Source of the DNA: an uncultured Porphyromonadaceae bacterium
Lineage (GTDB): Bacteria > Bacteroidota > Bacteroidia > Bacteroidales > UBA11471
Direction of reading: 5' to 3'
DNA: 64,000 nt
Assembly (NCBI GenBank): GCA_900542765.1
Contig: UQOX01000011.1
Coordinates: 11,430-75,429, forward strand
The position numbers were made by a program, and so were the translations under genes. Numbering within the stretch: position 1 is the first letter of the stretch; each line of letters opens with the position of its first letter. Shown here in pieces: positions 25,547 to 34,599 of the stretch. The notes under the pieces were generated by a model, which had not been told where the DNA came from, ran no database searches, and worked only from the letters and a program-made list of their open reading frames with translations.

Positions 25547-26992
25547 ATGATTACCGACCTGTATACACCCACCGTAAAACGCGACGATTCGGAGAAAGAG
25601 CCCTTGCAGCTCTTTCCCCAAGAGTTGTTCTCGGCATTCATTTTCTTGATTACCCTCACTCTTTTGGGATTGGAATGTCCCGTCGCCTACCTGCTGTTGC
25701 CGGTCGTGCTTTTCTCTACCTTTTTGCGCAACCGCTACGACTTCCTCATACAATTCACCATTTTGTGCGGTAGCTATGGGTTCTTTGACGAGAGTGAGAC
25801 ATTCCCGTTCAAGTGGATGGACATTGCGCTCCTACTGTCGATAATCACCATTGTGATATACCGCCGCGACAAAACGCTGAACAAGTTGCTGCTCTTTACG
25901 GGAGGGTATTTTGCCGTTCTCTTCGCACTGGCCCTGCTAAGTAGCGAGTCACTCATGATACAGATACGCCGCATGCGGGAATACTGGGGTATCATTTACT
26001 TCATGTTCCCGCTGCTGATTTTCGCCCGGGAAGATTTCGACATCAAAATTTTCTACCGCAAAATCATCACTTACGCCTATATCATCTGCATCTTCTACAT
26101 CATCGACGGCCTCATCTTCGGAGGAAATATACTGGTGCCGCGCACCTTTGCCTACTCGGGTTATTACTCGACTTACTACAAGTTTTATTGCTACCCGGGC
26201 AGTTTCCCCCGCAAATATCCCCCGGGACTTTACCTGCTGGCCCTGTGCATTTTCCCCGTGATGAAATACTACTCCCTGCAACTCAAACACATCATCGTAT
26301 TTCTCCTCGCACTCATCTCTTGTCGCACCTTCACCATCATAGGCGGTATTCTGCTCACGCCCCTGTTCTTCACGGGAAGTGTAATGAAAACCTTGAAATA
26401 CATAGGTATCGGCATTCTCATATTCATTGCCGGCTTCTATGTCGACCGGGCAATCGGCGGCTCTTTGCGCATACAACAACTGGTCGAGCAATTCGAGGTA
26501 TTCAAGAATCCCGACGACCCCGAATTACTGATTAAATTCGGGACGGGACGCATTGCTCAGATTCTTCCCAAAATAGACCATCTCTTGTATAGAGGCAAAC
26601 AATATACCGGATTCGGGTTCTTGCATGACGAACTCACGACCGACAATCAATTTATTATCACTAACGAGTTCTACTCCGACGTCACAAAAAGCGAAGAATC
26701 GGTTGCCCGCGTCGAAGTCACACAGATACAGACTATTCTCGATGCCGGACTCATCGGTTTCCTGTTACAAGCCTTTTACTATTTGGCCATCTATTTTTGG
26801 GTGCTCAAACCCTTGCCTTGCAGTCGCTCCTATCTCATCGTGCTGGTAAGTATTTCGATTTTCGGCGTTGGTGGTTTTGGCGGACTCATTTCGCACCAAA
26901 GTTTGCTGCTACTGGGTCTCGCCACAGGTGCCATACTGCTCGCCGCCAAACAAGAAAATGCCCAACGTGAAACGTCAAATCTCCCGTCATGA
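25547..26992 (+). CDS. O-antigen ligase/polymerase-like membrane protein (Wzy type)
   Basis: 481 aa with about 11-12 predicted membrane segments (for example FSAFIFLITLTLLGLEC, YIGIGILIFIAGFYV, LIVLVSISIFGVGGFGGLIS) and one long hydrophilic loop near residues 305-400 (FGTGRIAQILPKIDHLLYRG through VEVTQIQTILDAGLIGFLLQ), which is the usual layout of Wzy/WaaL proteins. Sequence motifs in this family are weak, so polymerase versus ligase cannot be decided; position after the Wzc-like gene favours polymerase. A 163-bp gap precedes it, and its stop overlaps the next gene by 4 bp (ATGA). Confidence 0.85.
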   Translation: MITDLYTPTVKRDDSEKEPLQLFPQELFSAFIFLITLTLLGLECPVAYLLLPVVLFSTFLRNRYDFLIQFTILCGSYGFFDESETFPFKWMDIALLLSIITIVIYRRDKTLNKLLLFTGGYFAVLFALALLSSESLMIQIRRMREYWGIIYFMFPLLIFAREDFDIKIFYRKIITYAYIICIFYIIDGLIFGGNILVPRTFAYSGYYSTYYKFYCYPGSFPRKYPPGLYLLALCIFPVMKYYSLQLKHIIVFLLALISCRTFTIIGGILLTPLFFTGSVMKTLKYIGIGILIFIAGFYVDRAIGGSLRIQQLVEQFEVFKNPDDPELLIKFGTGRIAQILPKIDHLLYRGKQYTGFGFLHDELTTDNQFIITNEFYSDVTKSEESVARVEVTQIQTILDAGLIGFLLQAFYYLAIYFWVLKPLPCSRSYLIVLVSISIFGVGGFGGLISHQSLLLLGLATGAILLAAKQENAQRETSNLPS

Positions 26993-28029
26993 AAATCGCA
27001 CATCTGTTTTACAACCTCAACATAGGCGGGTCAGAGACCATGGTCATCGACATCATGAACCGCCAGGCCGAAAGCGAAGAGGTGGCTTTGGTCATCATCA
27101 ACAGAGAAAACGACGCACGGCTTCTGCAAACAATCGATTCCCGCATCAAGAAATACATCATCGGTCGGAAACTGGGAGCCAAAAACCCATACCCCTTTTT
27201 CCGGCTCAACGTATTGCTCTACCGCCTGAGCCCCGATGTCGTGCACATACACAACCACCACATCATGCCGGCTCTTGTCCGGCTGAAAAAAGCCAGATAC
27301 TTCTTCACGGCACACACCAATGGCATTGACATTATGCAACAGAAGCGGTTCGACAAGATATTTTCCATCTCGGAATATGTAGCGCAAGACATTCAACAGC
27401 GCTATCATCGACCGTCGGAAGTCATATACAACGGCATAAAAACCACCGACATCACGGTCAAGACCGGCAACGAAGAGACGCCCAGGTTCCGCATGGTGCA
27501 AATCGGGAGGCAACAAATGCACCAAAAGGGTCAGGACCTCTTATTGAGAGCCCTGCACCTGCTCATACATCGGCACCACCTCACCGATTGGTCGGCCGAC
27601 CTCATCGGCGACGGGCCCGATACCGACGAGCTGAAACGTCTTGCCTGTGAACTCGGGCTCGAAAACCAGGTGACTTTCTTGGGCGCCCGCGACCGGAAAT
27701 ATATCTACCGGCACCTGCATGAGTACCAACTGCTCGTGCACCCCTCCCGGCAAGAAGGTTTCGGGCTCACCATTGCCGAAGCCGTTTGCGCCGGCGTTCC
27801 CGTACTCATACCCGACATACCGGGCCCCATGGAAATCATCGATGGAGGAAAATACGGGACCTCCTTCGAAACGGGAAACGCCGAGATGTGTGCCGAAAAA
27901 ATAGCCGCAATCATGCAACACTATCCCGAATACTTGGCAAAGGCATATCCGGCCCGGGAATTCGCCCTTAGCCATTTCGACATCGCCACCACGGCACAGA
28001 ATTACATCAAAGCCTACCAAACTCCCTGA
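26989..28029 (+). CDS. Family 4 glycosyltransferase
   Basis: 346-aa GT-B fold transferase. The N-terminal glycine-rich acceptor-side motif YNLNIGGSETMVIDIM is followed by DVVHIHNHHIMPAL. The C-terminal donor domain has QEGFGLTIAEAVCAGVPVLI, the E-x7-E motif region of retaining GT4 enzymes. It starts in ATGA overlap with the polymerase-like gene, so translation is probably coupled. Donor and acceptor sugars are unknown. Confidence 0.92.
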   Translation: MKIAHLFYNLNIGGSETMVIDIMNRQAESEEVALVIINRENDARLLQTIDSRIKKYIIGRKLGAKNPYPFFRLNVLLYRLSPDVVHIHNHHIMPALVRLKKARYFFTAHTNGIDIMQQKRFDKIFSISEYVAQDIQQRYHRPSEVIYNGIKTTDITVKTGNEETPRFRMVQIGRQQMHQKGQDLLLRALHLLIHRHHLTDWSADLIGDGPDTDELKRLACELGLENQVTFLGARDRKYIYRHLHEYQLLVHPSRQEGFGLTIAEAVCAGVPVLIPDIPGPMEIIDGGKYGTSFETGNAEMCAEKIAAIMQHYPEYLAKAYPAREFALSHFDIATTAQNYIKAYQTP

Positions 28030-28059
28030 CACACCATAACTACCCCACACCTTCCTACC

Positions 28060-29109
28060 ATGATTCCCAATACCATAGCAAAACACATCGTGACGATGGG
28101 CGTCGACTACCACAATCCCAAAGGGGGAATTGCCCAAGTGCTGTATGCCTATGCCCAGATTTTCGAGACCTTCCGGTTTATCCCGACCAGTAACAGCAAG
28201 CATTTTCTGGCAAGGCAACTCACGGGATTGTCGGCCGCCGTGAAACTTTTCGTCTTACTCCTGCGGAAGCAGGTCAAAATCGTGCATCTTCACTGCGCCA
28301 GCGGGAAATCGTTTTACCGCAAAAGCCTTTATATTTCCATTTGCCGGCTTTTCGACGTGAAGATTCTCTGCCACATGCACAGCGGACACTTCGTCCACTT
28401 CATCAACACCTGCCCGAAGTTTATCCGGCGCACCCTGCTCAAATGCGATTCGCTCATCGTGCTGAGTGAATCCTGGAAAGATTTTTATCACAACCTCGGC
28501 TGTCCCCACATCGACATCATCGACAACATCATACTGCCCCCGCAAAAGGTGGGCGAAAAAAAAGACGACGGGCTGCTGCATCTCGTATTCCTGGGAAACC
28601 TCACCCGACAAAAAGGGTTCTATGATTTGTTGCAGGCTCTGGGCAAACACAAAGACTCATTATCGGGAAAAGTAAAGTTACATATCGGCGGACTGGGCGA
28701 CATGCAAGCCTTCGAGCAAGAGACCGAGCGATGGCAAATTGCCGACATGCTCGACTATCACGGGTTCGTGGCAGGCGAAGAAAAATACCGGTTGTTCACG
28801 TTCGGAGATGTATATGTGCTCCCCTCCTACTTCGAGGGAATGCCCATATCGATTCTCGAAGCCATGTCATACGGCATGCCCATATTGGCCTCCCGCGCCG
28901 GATCGATACCCGAAATCATCGCCGAGGGGGTGACCGGCCGGCTAATCGACGCCGGAGACATCGATGGTATTGCCACTGCGATACAATGGTTTATCGACCA
29001 CCCCGAAGCACGCGCCACGATGTCTCACGCAGCCGAAGAAATGAGCAAGAAATATTTCCCCGAAAACATCGAACGCGAACTGACCGAACTTTATTCCCGC
29101 TACTTGTAA
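28060..29109 (+). CDS. Family 4 glycosyltransferase
   Basis: 349-aa second GT-B transferase of the operon. VDYHNPKGGIAQVLYAYAQI is the N-terminal GG motif; LHLVFLGNLTRQKGFYDLLQ opens the donor domain; and YFEGMPISILEAMSYGMPIL carries the E-x7-E element. It follows the previous GT4 by 30 bp. It has about average length for the family and no membrane segment. Substrates are unknown. Confidence 0.92.
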   Translation: MIPNTIAKHIVTMGVDYHNPKGGIAQVLYAYAQIFETFRFIPTSNSKHFLARQLTGLSAAVKLFVLLLRKQVKIVHLHCASGKSFYRKSLYISICRLFDVKILCHMHSGHFVHFINTCPKFIRRTLLKCDSLIVLSESWKDFYHNLGCPHIDIIDNIILPPQKVGEKKDDGLLHLVFLGNLTRQKGFYDLLQALGKHKDSLSGKVKLHIGGLGDMQAFEQETERWQIADMLDYHGFVAGEEKYRLFTFGDVYVLPSYFEGMPISILEAMSYGMPILASRAGSIPEIIAEGVTGRLIDAGDIDGIATAIQWFIDHPEARATMSHAAEEMSKKYFPENIERELTELYSRYL

Positions 29110-29201
29110 ATGCGGGCGGTTGTGACTTTCAAAATGTTACGACCATGCATTAAAAAAGCAAGAAAGCAGAAGTTACTATTGACATTTTTCCTACTCTCGT
29201 T

Positions 29202-29233
29202 CTTGCATCACCGAAACAATTTTGTTACCTTTG
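29202..29233 (+). promoter_or_regulatory. Promoter of the GT26 gene
   Basis: CTTG (29202-29205), 20 bp, TACCTTTG (29226-29233); the first element deviates at one base. It suggests the transferase can be expressed separately from the preceding operon. Confidence 0.6.
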
Positions 29234-29299
29234 GAAATATGAAACGGAACTCTTGCTCCGTGGACTTTTTACCATAAAAACACACTGAGAAACAAACGA

Positions 29300-29995
29300 A
29301 TGGAAAAATTTTCGATGAACGGAATAGAGGTATATCCTTTCGTTTCCGAAGAACAACTCATAACTCACGCCGACAACCACAAAGGCATTTTAGTAGCCGT
29401 CAATGCCGAGAAAGTCGTCAAAGCCTCTGACCGCCTGCGACGAATCATCAACAGCAACATCGGCTACTGCGACGGAATGGGCGCCGTAAAAGCGGCGCAG
29501 AAAAAAGGATTTGAAAAGGTCGTCAGACTTCCCGGCTGTGAATTGTGGCTGAAAATCATCGCCGCTCACCCGTCGGCAACCTTCTACCTGATAGGCTCGA
29601 CCGACGAAGTCATCGAGGCCACCGTCGGCAAATTGCGAAAAGACTTCCCCGCCATACACATCGCCGGGTACCGCAACGGATTTTTCAAAGACGACACCGA
29701 AAAAGCCCAGTTACTCGACGTCATCGCGGAGAAGAAACCCGACTATGTATTCGTGGCGATGGGCTCCCCGCGCCAGGAATATCTCATGGAAGAGATGCTG
29801 AACGTGCACAAGGCCGTTTATCAAGGCTTGGGCGGTAGTTTTGACTTGTATGTGGGCAACTTCAAACGGGCTCCGAAACTGCTGCAACGCATCAACTGCG
29901 AATGGCTGTGGCGGTTTATCGCCCAACCGGCCCGCATCACCCGCATCGGGCCGTATGTGAGATTTGCCCTGCGCCTCTACACCAACCGGTTGTAA
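29300..29995 (+). CDS. WecG/TagA/CpsF-family glycosyltransferase (GT26)
   Basis: 231 aa. Transfers a sugar (in known members ManNAc or ManNAcA) onto polyprenyl-PP-linked GlcNAc. The family motifs are present: NAEKVVKASD, YCDGMGAVKAAQKKG, FYLIGS, and the MGSPRQEYLMEE block with GLGGSFDLYVG. Standard length. It has its own promoter 190 bp after the second GT4. Its presence implies a lipid-linked GlcNAc primer, yet no initiating phosphotransferase is visible in this window. Confidence 0.93.
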   Translation: MEKFSMNGIEVYPFVSEEQLITHADNHKGILVAVNAEKVVKASDRLRRIINSNIGYCDGMGAVKAAQKKGFEKVVRLPGCELWLKIIAAHPSATFYLIGSTDEVIEATVGKLRKDFPAIHIAGYRNGFFKDDTEKAQLLDVIAEKKPDYVFVAMGSPRQEYLMEEMLNVHKAVYQGLGGSFDLYVGNFKRAPKLLQRINCEWLWRFIAQPARITRIGPYVRFALRLYTNRL

Positions 29996-30072
29996 TTTTT
30001 CACGACCACCGCATGAGGGACATTCGCCGCAGGAATGCAACGATTCTGTACCGAAGTATAGAAACATATCAT

Positions 30073-30080
30073 TACCTTTG
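30073..30080 (+). promoter_or_regulatory. Candidate -7 element for the lipoprotein-Wzi pair
   Basis: TACCTTTG followed by CA, 90 bp before the ATG at 30163; no good -33 box. Confidence 0.45.
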
Positions 30081-30162
30081 CAGCGACTCTTGTTTTTCGT
30101 GCCTCACGGGGTGAGCCACTTCTCCCCAGAAAACACCGGGCACACAAATAACGAAGTGTGAT

Positions 30163-30591
30163 ATGAAATTTGACAAACAGCTCACCTCCTACATTTTGTT
30201 TATACTGGGTGCGCTCTTGCTGATACTCGGGTTGTCGAGTTGCCAAAAAAGCGAAGAAGACAAACTCTACGGCCGTTGGCAATTCCGGGATTGTGAATAT
30301 CCGACAGGAGAGACCTTTACCAACGACTCCATTTATTACTGTTTCGACCGTGGCGTGTTTGAATTGCAAAAGCGCAACGTCGGCAACGGCAGCAACCGGC
30401 TGTTCGGGCTATACACCGTTGCGGGCGATTCCCTGTCGATAACCTTCCCCTCGGTCAGCCAGTTCAACCTCAAAGAGGCTCCCTATCACTTCGGCGGGAA
30501 AAGCGAAAAGCGATTCCGCATCGACGAGGTCTCACGCCGCAATCTCACCTTGTCGTGCCGTGACACCCTGTACTTCTTCCATAAATTTTAG
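30163..30591 (+). CDS. Small lipocalin-like lipoprotein
   Basis: 142 aa. A signal peptide with lipobox GLSSC (Cys about 27) precedes a beta-rich domain beginning DKLYGRWQFRDCEYPTG, the pattern of lipocalin-like Bacteroidales lipoproteins. It ends only 5 bp before the Wzi gene, so the two are almost certainly cotranscribed and may act together at the outer membrane in capsule attachment; that role is inference from position. Confidence 0.82.
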   Translation: MKFDKQLTSYILFILGALLLILGLSSCQKSEEDKLYGRWQFRDCEYPTGETFTNDSIYYCFDRGVFELQKRNVGNGSNRLFGLYTVAGDSLSITFPSVSQFNLKEAPYHFGGKSEKRFRIDEVSRRNLTLSCRDTLYFFHKF

Positions 30592-30596
30592 TCGCC

Positions 30597-32060
30597 ATGA
30601 CACGGTTCCGTTCTTTCCTTCTCGCGCTGACCCTGGCTTTCGCCTTCCACCCGCTTTGCGGACAGCCTCAAAAGATAAAACTCGATTACAGTGTCGAAGC
30701 CAACATCATAGCCGGCGGTGGCGAATACACCCCGTTCTACCTCATGAACAACCGGGGCGGGACCGTATCGTTCACGCCCAATACCGGTTATCTGCGGGCT
30801 GCGGTCATTCAGGACATCGACACCTCACGCCGTTTCTCCTATGGATTCGGACTCGACGCCATGACCTCCTACAACGACGACATACCGGGTTATGTGCAAC
30901 AGGCTTATGCCGAGTTGCGGTTTCTGGCACTCGGCCTCATGGTGGGCAGCAAAGAAGAATATTCCCTGCTGTGGGACAAGGCATTGAGCAGCGGCGGTTG
31001 GGTGTGGAGCGGAAACAGCCGCCCCATACCTCAGGTGCGTGTGGGGATTCCCGACTTTGTCAATTTCCCGTGGACCCACGGAACGGTACAAATCAAGGGA
31101 GAACTCGCCTACGGACGCTTCGTCGATGACAAATACCAATACCAGACACACGGAGCCGGCCAAAACTACACCCGGGGACTGCTCTACCACCGCAAGTACT
31201 TGCTGTTACGTTTCGGGAAAACGAGCAAACGTTACTACGGCATCGTGGGCATCGACATGGCTGCCCAGTTCGGCGGGAAGACTTATAGAAACAATAAGAT
31301 AGTCTGTGATTTCCCCAATGACATCATACAATATTTCAAGGTATTCGTGCCACTGGCCGGCGGCGAAGATTCCCCAGGTATCGACCAGGTGAATGTAACG
31401 GGCAACCACCTCGGCTCCTACCTTTTTGCCGTGGGTACCCGACAAAAGAACTGGGAGGGACGCATCTACCACGAACACCCGTTCGACGACCATTCGGGCA
31501 TGATATTCCGCAACAAGTTCGACGGTCTTTGGGGCATCGAGTACCGCAGCAAACAAGCCTATCCCATTGTAGGTGGCGTGGTGGTGGAGTTTCTCGAAAC
31601 CCGCGACCAAAGCGGGCCTTTCCTGTATGACAAGACACAACAGATACCTATACAAGTAAGTGCCGGCGACTGGTATTATGGGCATGCCGTCTACAACGGC
31701 TGGGTACACCGCGGCCACACGATAGGCAATCCTCTCCTACTCTCGCCCGGCTACAACGGCGACGGCTACCTGGGATTCAAGAGTTCACGCGTAGAAGCAC
31801 TGCACATAGGCATCGACGGGTACATAACCCGAGAATTCGACTACCGTTTCTTAGCCTCCCTGCAACGAGGTTGGGGTAACCCGTATGTGCCCTATGTAAA
31901 AATGGAAAAAGGATTCTCGGGATTGCTCGAAGTCCATTATGCGCCAAAGGCATTGAAGGGTTGGCGATTTGGTCTCAGTGCGGCAGCCGACGGCGGGACA
32001 TTGGTCGGCAACAACTGGGCCTTGCAAATCGGGGTACGCAAGTCGGGGCGCCTGTTCTGA
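30597..32060 (+). CDS. Capsule assembly Wzi-family outer-membrane protein
   Basis: 487 aa. Signal peptide (LLALTLAFAFHPLCG, cleaved near 22), then a long series of amphipathic strands (YSVEANIIAGGGEYTPFYLM, TGYLRAAVIQDIDTS, FGLSAAADGG) forming a beta barrel that anchors or organises surface polysaccharide. The C-terminal strand NWALQIGVRKSGRLF is typical of outer-membrane insertion. The capsule neighbours support the assignment. Confidence 0.9.
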   Translation: MTRFRSFLLALTLAFAFHPLCGQPQKIKLDYSVEANIIAGGGEYTPFYLMNNRGGTVSFTPNTGYLRAAVIQDIDTSRRFSYGFGLDAMTSYNDDIPGYVQQAYAELRFLALGLMVGSKEEYSLLWDKALSSGGWVWSGNSRPIPQVRVGIPDFVNFPWTHGTVQIKGELAYGRFVDDKYQYQTHGAGQNYTRGLLYHRKYLLLRFGKTSKRYYGIVGIDMAAQFGGKTYRNNKIVCDFPNDIIQYFKVFVPLAGGEDSPGIDQVNVTGNHLGSYLFAVGTRQKNWEGRIYHEHPFDDHSGMIFRNKFDGLWGIEYRSKQAYPIVGGVVVEFLETRDQSGPFLYDKTQQIPIQVSAGDWYYGHAVYNGWVHRGHTIGNPLLLSPGYNGDGYLGFKSSRVEALHIGIDGYITREFDYRFLASLQRGWGNPYVPYVKMEKGFSGLLEVHYAPKALKGWRFGLSAAADGGTLVGNNWALQIGVRKSGRLF

Positions 32061-32141
32061 AAAAAGAGCCCCCGGTCTACCCCGACAACATTTCACTCCC
32101 CCAAGAAGCGGACACACGCTTTCTCATCAAAGCCGACAATG

Positions 32142-32190
32142 AAAAAAGAAGCGGGGCGAAACTTTTCGGTTTTGCCCCGCTTCTTTTTTT
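32142..32190. terminator. Bidirectional terminator between the Wzi gene and rpmE2
   Basis: 10-bp stem GAAGCGGGGC (32148-32157) / GCCCCGCTTC (32174-32183), extendable inward with one G-T pair, flanked by A-run and T-run, so active on both strands. Confidence 0.9.
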
Positions 32191-32202
32191 GGTAAGAACA
32201 GA

Positions 32203-32466
32203 TTATTTTTGTTTGTTTTTCATGTGTTTTGCATAACGGCTCATGAACTTGTCTACGCGACCAGCCGTGTCGACCAGTTTCTGTTTACCGGTGAAGAAGG
32301 GGTGTGAAGAACTGGTGATTTCAAGTTTTACCAACGGATAGGTTACACCGTCAATCTCGATAGTGTCTTTGGCAGCTACCGTGGAACGGGTAATAAAAAT
32401 CTCATCGTTCGACATGTCTTTGAATACTACCGGACGATAATTCTCGGGGTGAATTCCTTTTTTCAT
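32203..32466 (-). CDS. rpmE2: 50S ribosomal protein L31 type B
   Basis: 87-aa ribosomal protein. [17 protein letters not shown], the [16 protein letters not shown] motif and RVDKFMSRY are characteristic. It contains no cysteine, so it is the zinc-independent (C-) form. The ATG at 32464-32466 gives the family start; a frame opening ten codons earlier is in the leader. Its place inside a capsule region is odd only in context. Confidence 0.97.
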   Translation of the reverse strand: MKKGIHPENYRPVVFKDMSNDEIFITRSTVAAKDTIEIDGVTYPLVKLEITSSSHPFFTGKQKLVDTAGRVDKFMSRYAKHMKNKQK

Positions 32467-32536
32467 TGTATATCTTTTTATATATTTACAAATCAAAGCA
32501 CGGTGGTAAAACGTGCGTATTTTTTATAATGGCTTG

Positions 32537-32566
32537 CAAATGTACGCATAACTTTTGATTTACAAA
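32537..32566 (-). promoter_or_regulatory. Candidate promoter of rpmE2
   Basis: Minus strand: TTTG (32563-32566), 18 bp, TACATTTG (32537-32544). The spacer is one base short of the usual range. Confidence 0.55.
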
Positions 32567-32685
32567 AATATTTTTCTTCTTTTTACAGAAAAGCCGCCAC
32601 CCATGTATTGATACTATTGCTTTGGCAAGCCGTAGAACCGACATGTCGAAAGGCTTTAAAAAGAAAACACCACCGGCCACACGAA

Positions 32686-32717
32686 TTTGTTTCGGTACCA
32701 CTTTTGTATTACCTTTG
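32686..32717 (+). promoter_or_regulatory. Promoter of the PHP-type phosphatase gene
   Basis: TTTG (32686-32689), 20 bp, TACCTTTG (32710-32717), full consensus. A second TATCTTTG lies at 32753-32760 without a -33 box. Confidence 0.78.
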
Positions 32718-32788
32718 TATATGATTTCAGGGGGTTAAGTGTGTCGATAACATATCTTTGCCCCAAGCCAAAACCAAACGACTATCTC

Positions 32789-33529
32789 ATGAAATGGTTT
32801 CATAAAGAGAAAGAAGCCGGCCGGCTGTTTTACCATACCGACCTGCACGCGCACATATTACCCGGCATCGATGACGGGTCGCCCGACCCCGAATCGTCGG
32901 TAGCTCTTGCCCGTGCCCTGCAATCCTGGGGCATAAGCCGCATCTTTGTCACCCCGCACGTCATCGACGAGATTTATGAAAACACCCGCGAGAGCATCAA
33001 TGCCGCCTACAACATTCTCCAAGAAAAATTGAGACAGGAGGGTATCGACCTCGAAATGCGATATTCGGCCGAGTACCGCATGGACCAGCATTTCAAGACA
33101 CTGCTCCAAGAAGGCGTGTCGGCCTTTATTCCGCTGCCGGGGCAGCGCCTTCTGGTCGAAAACTCGTTCATGCAGGCGCCCATCGACCTCGACGAAATCC
33201 TTTTCCAGCTCATGCTCAAAGGGTTCCAACCCGTCTTGGCACACCCCGAACGGTACCGCTATTACCACGCCGACAAAGCCGTCTATCAACACCTGCACAA
33301 CAACGGGTGCCACTTCCAGGTGAATATTCTCTCACTTGCCGGCTACTACGGCAAAGGTGCCAAAGAGGTGGCGTGGTGGCTGTGCAAGAACGGCATGATC
33401 GAATTTTTGGGCAGCGACCTGCACAACATAGAGCAGGCAAACGCCCTCAGTGCATGGCTGTCGACCAAAGAATATCAGAAGCTCGCCCCGATGCTTCCCA
33501 ACCTGCAAAACGACCTGTTGGCCGAATAG
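32789..33529 (+). CDS. PHP-type protein-tyrosine phosphatase, CpsB/YwqE-like
   Basis: 246-aa manganese-dependent phosphatase of the PHP superfamily that dephosphorylates capsule tyrosine kinases. The metal-binding DLHAHILPGIDDG motif (residues 18-30), FVTPHV, SAEYRMD, VLAHPERY and FLGSDLHN are all present. Start MKWFHKEKEAG is preferred; 34 codons upstream would overlap the promoter. It is separated from the kinase by about 7 kb and by rpmE2, but is its likely partner. Confidence 0.93.
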   Translation: MKWFHKEKEAGRLFYHTDLHAHILPGIDDGSPDPESSVALARALQSWGISRIFVTPHVIDEIYENTRESINAAYNILQEKLRQEGIDLEMRYSAEYRMDQHFKTLLQEGVSAFIPLPGQRLLVENSFMQAPIDLDEILFQLMLKGFQPVLAHPERYRYYHADKAVYQHLHNNGCHFQVNILSLAGYYGKGAKEVAWWLCKNGMIEFLGSDLHNIEQANALSAWLSTKEYQKLAPMLPNLQNDLLAE

Positions 33530-33570
33530 TTCAGGCCCGACAACCGCCGAAACCGGGCACCATCGACTCA

Positions 33571-33610
33571 AAAAAACGCCTCTCCGACATCATGCGGAGA
33601 GGCGTTTTTT
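33571..33610. terminator. Bidirectional terminator
   Basis: 10-bp stem CGCCTCTCCG (33577-33586) / CGGAGAGGCG (33595-33604) with six A before and six T after, between the convergent phosphatase and DUF3127 genes. Confidence 0.92.
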
Positions 33611-33629
33611 GCTGCCGCGAGCAAACGCA

Positions 33630-33989
33630 TCAGAAGGGCATATCGCTCGTCGAGTCATCGGGCGCAAAATCGACAGGTGGCGGAGGCACGATGTCGCCGC
33701 CTGCGGCCGGTGCCGCCGGCTGGGCCTTCTCGACCTTCCAAGCCCTCACATCGGTGTACCAACGGCCTTTTGCCTCCCGACTTTCGAGGTCGAAACTGAC
33801 AATAACCTCCTCGCCCACCGACAAAGGATATTGCTCGATGCGATTCCCGCTCAACTGGAAACATACCTTACGCGGATACTGCTCCCGGGTTTCCAAGATA
33901 TATTCTTGCTTTTTCCACTCTTTTCCACTCACCTGGCCGATGCCGCTCTGCAACGGCATGACTTGAATGATACGGCCTTTCAGTTCCAT
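33630..33989 (-). CDS. DUF3127 protein (OB-fold, SSB-like)
   Basis: 119 aa, Bacteroidetes-specific family. The body (MELKGRIIQVMPLQSG, KKQEYILETREQYPRKVCFQ, EEVIVSFDLESREAKGRWY) is a predicted OB fold; a Pro/Ala-rich linker leads to the acidic C-terminus DDSTSDMPF, which looks like the protein-docking tip of single-stranded-DNA-binding protein (DDDIPF). A role in ssDNA or RNA binding is therefore plausible but inferred. Monocistronic, divergent from rsfS. Confidence 0.85.
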   Translation of the reverse strand: MELKGRIIQVMPLQSGIGQVSGKEWKKQEYILETREQYPRKVCFQLSGNRIEQYPLSVGEEVIVSFDLESREAKGRWYTDVRAWKVEKAQPAAPAAGGDIVPPPPVDFAPDDSTSDMPF

Positions 33990-34020
33990 ACGAAATAAGA
34001 ATTAAATGATTTATGTGAGG

Positions 34021-34028
34021 CAAAGGTA
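34021..34028 (-). promoter_or_regulatory. Candidate -7 element for the DUF3127 gene
   Basis: TACCTTTG on the minus strand, 32 bp upstream of the start; -33 not found. Confidence 0.45.
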
Positions 34029-34145
34029 ACAATATTTTACAGAGATATACCGGCTGTTTCCTTAAAAAGATAAACAAAGAGATAGAATATATCTAAAAAT
34101 CTCGATTAAATCGACGAAAGATATTCACAGTTTGGAAATTCGATT

Positions 34146-34153
34146 TATCTTTG
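34146..34153 (+). promoter_or_regulatory. Candidate -7 element for rsfS-ftsH
   Basis: TATCTTTG followed by CA, 29 bp before the rsfS ATG; the nearest TTTG (34131) is too close to be a -33 box. Confidence 0.5.
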
Positions 34154-34181
34154 CAAATAAAGAATTTGCATAATTATTTAC

Positions 34182-34541
34182 ATGGAAGAAAACCAAAATT
34201 TGATACAAACCATCATCGAAGGAATCCAAGAAAAAAAAGGCAAACAAATCGTCACTGTCGACCTGACGAACATCGACTCCTCATCGGCCCAGTATTTCAT
34301 CATCTGCCAAGGCGGCTCACCCGCACAAGTGGCAGCCATCGCCGACTCGGTGAGAGAAACGACACTCGAAAAAATCGGAGTGAAACCGTTCAACTACGAC
34401 GGCTACAAAAACTCGCAGTGGATTGTCATCGATTATGGGCACATATATGTGCATGTGTTCCAGCCCGAACCCCGCCGCTTCTACAACCTCGAAGGATTGT
34501 GGAACGATGCCAAATTGTCAGCACTGCCCGACGTGGAATGA
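34182..34541 (+). CDS. rsfS: Ribosome silencing factor RsfS
   Basis: 119 aa. Binds L14 and blocks subunit joining under starvation. Family motifs: IVTVDLTNIDSSSAQYFIIC, then WIVIDYGHIYVHVF and the C-terminal RRFYNLEGLWNDA. Standard size. It precedes ftsH by 58 bp with no terminator, so the two are probably cotranscribed. Confidence 0.96.
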   Translation: MEENQNLIQTIIEGIQEKKGKQIVTVDLTNIDSSSAQYFIICQGGSPAQVAAIADSVRETTLEKIGVKPFNYDGYKNSQWIVIDYGHIYVHVFQPEPRRFYNLEGLWNDAKLSALPDVE

Positions 34542-34599
34542 TTTTTGTTTTGAAATAAGCAAAACGACATTTTAACCCAACCCCCACACACACTTTTTT

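Larger units (their letters stand above)
32467..32788. other. 322-bp divergent intergenic region
   Basis: Between rpmE2 (minus) and the phosphatase (plus). It holds the two facing promoters listed separately and the rpmE2 leader, which contains a short hairpin GCACG / CGTGC (32498-32516). No gene is visible. Confidence 0.7.
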
